64,000 nucleotides of DNA, taken from assembly GCF_001540865.1 (NCBI RefSeq), contig NC_033631.1:1343532-1407531 (forward strand), given 5' to 3'. A program made the translations under genes and the position numbers. Origin of the DNA: Ananas comosus. Lineage: Eukaryota; Streptophyta; Magnoliopsida; Poales; Bromeliaceae. This document shows positions 58,712 to 64,000 of this stretch, piece after piece (positions within the stretch are counted from its first letter, which is position 1; each line of letters begins with the position of its first letter). A model generated the notes under the pieces. It did not search any database. It was not told where the DNA came from and was given only the letters and a program-made list of their open reading frames with translations.

Positions 58712-59163
58712 NTATATATATATATATATCTAATGCTTTAATGTTAAGAAACTTGAAACTTATCCCGAGGCGGCGATATCTCTGATGTAATTTCATGTGT
58801 ACCTGTCTTATTTGTATAATCAGTAGGAATAGTGTCTGTTGTATTTTGTAAGGAGGAACATATTAATAGACATTTTGCATAACCTATTCTAGTTTTAGTA
58901 AGAAAGTTTTTGATATTTTTGAGGACAAACAAGACCTTGATATTCATGTAATCTTATTTCTTCTAATTTATTGCTACTATATCTTAAATGCGAAATTGTT
59001 GCTTTTCACTGTCTTTGAAGCATTTAAAGTTGTTTTAGAATTTGCAGATTGTGTGTGCTGTACTTTTGATGGTTTTGATTGAAATATTGCTTTTCCATTT
59101 TTGTTTTCGGAATTGATGTAAATGAACCTGGGTTGTTGTTGTTGTTGCTGTTTTCTTTTTTTT

Positions 59164-59517
59164 GGGTAAACTTAAAAACCATCCCTGTGGTTTTGCATTT
59201 TCTCACTTTAGTACTATGTGGTTTAAAGTGTATCAAGCTAGTGCCATGTGGTTTCATTTTTATCTTTTCGTCAGCTTCTTCATTAATATTTCGTTAAATT
59301 GTATACCAAAAACTTTAGATATCCACCGAGGTTTATCGAATATTCACTTTAGTACCTTTTAGTTTTAACTTTGTCACTGATTTAACAAAAAAATTAGTGG
59401 AAATTGATAATAAAAAGATACAAATAAAACCATAGGATACTAAATTGATACACTTTAAACCATAGGATACTAAAATGAGAAAGTGTGAAACCACAGGGGT
59501 GGTATTTGAAGTTTTTT
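59164..59517. mobile_element. MITE, GTGGTTT family, copy 3
   Basis: Duplicate of 57413-57772, ending directly before the Pack-MULE target. Confidence 0.75.
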
Positions 59518-59525
59518 TTCTTTTT

Positions 59526-60582
59526 GGTTAATTGCATACACGTCCCTGCAAACATGGTGAATTACAAATATATCCCTGCAAAGCTCAACTTTCATAAGTT
59601 GTCCTTATAAAAGTCCGAATTATTCAGATATGTCCCTTTGGTTAGGATCCGTTAGAGAACTGTTAATTTTTTAACAATATGCTCGTGAAATGACAATTTT
59701 GCCTTCACAAATATGTCCCTCCAAAAGCACATTTGCAAAAATGTCCTCTCAATTTTTACCCTCTTCCTCTTTCTCTTCCTCTTCGGGCTGTGGGAGTGGA
59801 CGACAGTGGTGGCGGATCGACGACGACGACAAAGAAGAAGAACGAGGAGAAGAGAAGGATATGAAAAAGTAAAAGAAGAAGGCGGTGGAGGCCGTTGTCA
59901 GCCGGCGGCGTCACCGGGGATGGCCCACGGGAGTACCGCCCGATCTCCCACGAGGAGGAGGTTGGCGTCGGCGGTGAACTGCTTGAGGGCGTCGGAGGCG
60001 GCGACGAGGTCGCTCTGTGTGCGGAGCTTCCCCGTGGGGAGGTTGGGGGAGCGGCACTGCTCCATGATGGCAAGGGCTAGCACTAGGGTTTCCCGGAGGG
60101 ACCGAAGGAGCTCGGAGGCGAGGGGGTTTGCGGCGAGGTTGGAGAGGTCACCGATGGCGGAGGAGAGGCGGGAGGCGTCTGCGGCGATGGCGCACCACCG
60201 GCCGTGGAAGCATCGCGCGGCGGCGGCGGGAAGATACGGCGGAAAGGAGGCGGCGTAGGTCAGCATCGGCGGCTTCCTCGGCGACCACGGCTCCTCCTTC
60301 TCCGTCACGATCGCCCGCCACATCTTCTCCCTCACCGGCAACGAAGAAGAGGGAAGCGGAAGAGGGAGAGGAAGAAGAAGAGGTAATATTGTCAATTCAA
60401 CTTATTAATTAACCATGGTTAAGTATTTTAACTGTGGTTAACGAAATTTTCTAACGGAAACTAACGGTATGGATATATCTGAATATATTAGGACTTTTAC
60501 AGAGATAACTTATGAAAGTTGAGCTTTGCAGGAATATATCTGCAATTCACTATATTTGCAGGGACGTGTATGCAATTAACCC
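59526..60582. mobile_element. Pack-MULE, complete copy with long TIRs
   Basis: 1057 bp with terminal inverted repeats of about 135 bp (left ggttaattgcatacacgtcc, right the inverse ending gcaattaaccc). The flanking duplication TTTTCTTTTT (59516-59525, 60583-60592) fits the 9-11 bp of Mutator elements, though it is low complexity. The interior (59750-60390) is GC-rich and carries a gene fragment but no transposase, as in Pack-MULEs. Confidence 0.78.
59890..60395 (-). pseudogene. captured ARM-repeat-protein-like fragment, copy 2
   Basis: An open 165-codon frame (60395-59898) includes CFHGRWCAIAADASRLSSAI, NPLASELLRSLRETLVLALA, LPTGKLRTQSDLVAASDAL and LLVGDRAVLPWAIP. It is better preserved than copy 1. 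The pattern suggests the N-terminal domain of a U-box/ARM-repeat or ARM-only protein. The start methionine lies in low-complexity sequence, so the frame may not be expressed as such. Confidence 0.5.
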
Positions 60583-60592
60583 TTTTCTTTTT

Positions 60593-61590
60593 TTTTAGGA
60601 AGTTCATCTAATCACATTGGATTCGTATAAAAATAATGATAATAATAAGTTACATACCCAATCAAAAAAAAAATTGTATTAAAAGAGCAGAAAATGGATA
60701 GGATTTAGATCTCAAACGTTCAAGAATTAGGTGACACGTGTCACTCACATACAGGCGCCAAATCACAAATCGTCCTACTCTACACTATCGCATTCTGTTG
60801 ACATGTGGCATCGATCTAGGCGTCGGACTAAAACTTGTCTCACCACCATAACATGTTGCCGTGAATAAGAAGTCGACTTATTTTGTAATTTTGCACTCAC
60901 CCTCCTCACAAATTCACAATTCACCTCTCAGGTTGAATTTTTTTATAAATAATCCTATCAATTTTTATAATTGTAAAAATAGTTTTTTTAAAAAAAATAA
61001 TTATAAAAATAGACCTCTAAAATGCGGTGAATGATTCACCGCATTCATAACTCCTTTATAGGAGTAGAAAAAGAATAAAAGGTTCACCGTTTTTACCATC
61101 GTAGAAATATAGAAAGAAGTAAAAAAAGAAAGAAAGCGGTGAAACCATTCACCGTTTTTATAGTACTATATTTATAAATAAAAATTTAACAGATATATTT
61201 TTAGAATAAAATTTTAGGAGAAATGTAATGTCCCGGATGGGTTGAGGGTGATTTGGGGGTGAGTTTGAAAAAGAGAAGGAGAGGTACGTAGAGAGACAGA
61301 GGGAGATAAGGAGGAGTGAGATCATTAGGAGGAAGAGAGTAGGGTTTAAAAAAAAATAGAGGAGAGTGGGAAGAGATGAGAGGGGGAAGGAGAAGATTAG
61401 AGAAATAGTGGAGAAGAAGAGGATAATTGGGGGAAGAAAAGCTAATTCATTTCATTCTCCTCCTGTTTACATCTTTAGTTGATATTTATACCTCTACTAA
61501 TGCATACTGAAATGTAAAATTAACTTGCTAAGAGGGCTACATTGCAAAAGTGAAAAATAGGAGTATAGGCTGGTGTAACTGGGCTTTGGT
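60593..61590. other. intergenic DNA and RPT1 promoter region
   Basis: Includes gcggtgaa..ttcaccgc repeats (61023-61165) related to the tail of block B (near 7250 and 46970), and a purine-rich stretch (61260-61440). No gene. The TGGGCC word just upstream of RPT1 is listed separately. Confidence 0.55.
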
Positions 61591-61604
61591 TTGGGCCATC
61601 CCGG
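61590..61604. promoter_or_regulatory. site-II-like TGGGCC motif
   Basis: ggtttgggccatcc lies about 295 bp upstream of the RPT1 start codon. TGGGCC (site II) elements are common in promoters of plant housekeeping and proteasome genes. Function is inferred from position only. Confidence 0.4.
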
Positions 61605-61893
61605 TCCAGTAGACTGGTTATCGGGAAAACGGGCATCGGTTCCACTCTTCTCCGCACTATCCGCGAACCCGGCGGGTCTTGGGTCCGCCCTTTTGCCTCC
61701 GCTCCAGAAGACTGCTGCTTCGACCCGCTGCGCCTCCTTCCCCCACTACTATTTCTTCAGGGTTGTTACAAGAAACTATTTCACTAAAAAACCCTCTCAG
61801 CTTTCTTCAGCAACAAGGCGCACGGCTGAATCACTATTACCACTCGAGGCTGTAGAGGGATCGCCGCTTTCGCTACCTCCCCTCGACCTCGCC

Positions 61894-64000
61894 ATGGCTC
61901 CGGAGGCCGAAGACGAGTTGAACGAGAAGAACCCGCGCCCCCTCGACGAAGACGACATCGCCCTCCTCAAAACCTACGTACGCATCCCCTAATCTCCTCG
62001 CTTCTTTGGTTCGCCTCGATTTAGGGCTAGGTTAGGTTACTTTGTTTGTGCATCAGATTCCGCCAGAGTGTGGTGATTTATTAATACCTTTGTTGTTTGG
62101 ATCGATTGTATAATAAGGGTTTGTGTGGAAACTATTTGATGTTCCTCTTATTTTGTTTAAGTGCATTTATGGTGATAAAATGAGAATTGTGTGATATGGC
62201 AGGGTCTGGGACCTTATTCTGAGAGCATAAAGAAGGCAGAGAAGGAGATTAAGGAGATGGTGAAGAAGATCAATGATCTATGTGGTAAGTAGTGTGTTAA
62301 TATCATCATATGCCTAAATATGTGTACATACAAAGAAATGGATGTATAAATATGTAAACTGGAGCTTGTTTTGCTTATTTTTTTCTTGTAATGAAATAAT
62401 GCGACTCTACTTTCTCAAGTGATAAGTAAAGAATGATTCTTTTGAAAGTTTTGTGTACTTAAGCAGCTGATGCATATTATTGATGTTTTAAGTTATAGTT
62501 CCATAAAGAATTGAGTTTATGTTATTATAGTCCAATTCTATTATGTAGCAAAATCAAGCATACAATGGACATTACGAATGGATACATAGTAAGATGCTTG
62601 AAATAGATATGTGCTTTTTAAGGTGGTGTCTTTTGTTGCTGGATTCAGTTGTCGTTACTCATGAAGAGCTAATTTAGATATAAAATGCTTTCTTTGTTTT
62701 CTTTAGATTTCTGAAAGAGTATTTGGAATAAGTTGATTCCACAGCTTATTTAAACTAGCATAATGTAGTGATAGGTAGTTTTTGTTATCAAATTATGTTG
62801 CTATTATATTCTTGGAACCTTTGAGACATTTTTTGTTATGAAATGCCAGGAATCAAAGAGTCAGACACTGGTTTAGCTGCACCTAGCCAGTGGGATTTAG
62901 TTTCTGACAAGCAAATGATGCAAGAGGAACAACCTCTGCAGGTATTTTTGTCTCAAATTTGCATGAATTTTAGGTATTCTTGCTTGTTTTATTCTGTGAT
63001 ATCTGGGAGTTTATTAGTGAACTTGTTTTACATCTTACATATGTTTGGTGTCTGACTAGATTGTTGTTTCATCAAAAGGTTGCTAGGTGTACGAAGATTA
63101 TTAGCCCGAACACAGAAGATGCTAAATATGTGATAAATGTTAAGCAAATTGCCAAGGTATACTTTTTGAGCATGTAATGCTCTTCCTACTATATTTACTT
63201 CTCTGGACAAATGGACAACAACATGGACATCCCAAGTTCCAACTTAAATTTTCTCTTTCTTCTATTGGACTTGTGCAGTTTGTGGTCGGGTTGGGTGACA
63301 AAGTCTCTCCAACTGATATTGAAGAAGGCATGCGAGTTGGGTAACGCCACAATACCATTCACTTGATTAGTTGTCTCAATTTCTTTTCTGTGACTGCTTC
63401 ATTTGAGGTGTGTTAGTATTTCTAACTGTCTAGTGTGCCGTTATTGCTGTTTTCATTATAATAGCACTAATAGTCCTTCTCACCCCCTCTCCCTTTCCCC
63501 TACCCACCCTAAAGCTAGTGTCTCATATAAGAGTTAAAAAAAATAGAGAACAATAATTTATTAGTGCAAGATTATTTCTAAAGCAACTAATTGGCAAAAC
63601 AGACTTGAGTTACATAATCACAGTGATGGATGGCCTTGGCACCTAGTTGCTGGTTGTGACAACATACTATCTACAAGGAATTATACATCTATCTCCTTGG
63701 TACTGTCTTTTGAGTCCTTTAATCTGGTATTTGCATGAGCATTATAATACTTGTAGGCCGTCAAAGCTCCTGTGACATACATAATAACTACAGAGTTGGA
63801 TGTCGGAATCAATCTTACCTGGACTGTATGTTCTGTTGTGCAACTGACAATATTCAGTTTAGATGACCTTACATTATATCGCATCAAACCATCTGCAGCG
63901 CTTCAACACTTCTTGTATCTATAAGCATTTGTGGCATGGTGCAGTTAGTTATGTGCAAAGTTGTAATCAATAATTTTACTAGGACTGAGACTTTTATTGA
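61894..64000 (+). CDS. RPT1: RPT1, 26S proteasome regulatory ATPase subunit (5' part)
   Basis: Five exons are visible: 61894-61977 ([20 protein letters not shown].., ending at LLKTY), 62203-62284 ([20 protein letters not shown]..), 62850-62941 ([20 protein letters not shown].., EEQPLQ), 63079-63156 ([20 protein letters not shown]..) and 63279-63340 ([20 protein letters not shown]). All have GT-AG borders and join in phase to about 132 residues. This is the N-terminal coiled coil and OB domain of the proteasome subunit 7 / RPT1 AAA ATPase, which unfolds ubiquitinated substrates in the base of the 19S particle. The Walker motifs lie beyond the right edge; no further exon is seen after 63340. 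The start is chosen by homology; the ATG has the gcc-ATG-G context. Nothing indicates damage. Confidence 0.95.

Larger units (their letters stand above)
58713..60470. repeat. tandem duplication unit 2
   Basis: Second copy of 56948-58711. It continues into the complete right terminal repeat of the Pack-MULE. Confidence 0.9.

Noticed and set aside
61591..61893. Upstream in-frame extension of RPT1
   Set aside because: The extension has low-quality sequence and no family similarity; RPT1 proteins start at the MAPE-type methionine used here.

Overview
This is nuclear DNA from a flowering plant. It has intron-split housekeeping genes, a tandem array of coiled-coil NB-ARC LRR (CNL, RPM1/RPP13-type) disease-resistance genes, and AT-rich intergenic DNA packed with MITEs, Mutator-like elements, CACTA ends, a Helitron, LINE tails and LTR pieces. 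The overall style suggests a monocot, possibly a commelinid such as pineapple, but the species cannot be proved from the sequence. There are two N gaps (1962-2451, 29012-29036) and six isolated single Ns. Three of the single Ns lie exactly at duplication junctions, so some duplications may be assembly artefacts.

Resistance-gene array (1-47140). A repeating unit can be recognised, in the order C (3' flank), NLR gene on the minus strand, A (5' flank), B (intergenic block). Flank A occurs four times (1-1480, 14104-16560, 22151-23700, 39855-42400), B three times (5504-9180, 18764-19638, 42890-47140) and C as full or partial copies (9561-11379, 26400-26979, 35583-35947). NLR3 (37059-39854) is the only intact gene, with 931 residues. 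NLR1 (11380-14103) has one in-frame stop at codon 100 and has lost one LRR. NLR2 (19691-22150) has a frameshift, a 54-bp in-frame duplication, a nonsense codon and a cut-off 3' end. The A copy at position 1 predicts a fourth NLR starting about 230 bp left of the window.

Because the units are paralogous, intact copies act as empty sites. They date and define insertions precisely: a 453-bp Helitron, a 2.2-kb solo LTR, a 1.7-kb Mutator-like element, a 511-bp TRIM-like element and two 5'-truncated LINEs.

Middle (23700-35580). This part is repeat-rich and AT-rich. It has a CACTA terminus, a broken exon of a SCAI-like gene, LTR fragments and a tract of more than 1 kb made almost only of A and T. 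A perfect 693-bp inverted repeat of the NLR3 3' end (35949-37505) is hinged on a MITE.

Right part (47140-64000). A second CACTA terminus is followed by two exons of a VAL/HSI2-type B3 regulator (minus strand), then an LTR-gag remnant. Next comes a 5'-truncated, damaged copy of HISN3 (histidine biosynthesis), whose 3' region is tandemly duplicated together with a Pack-MULE carrying an ARM-repeat-protein-like fragment. The window ends in the first five exons of an apparently intact RPT1 gene (26S proteasome regulatory particle ATPase), which runs off the right edge.
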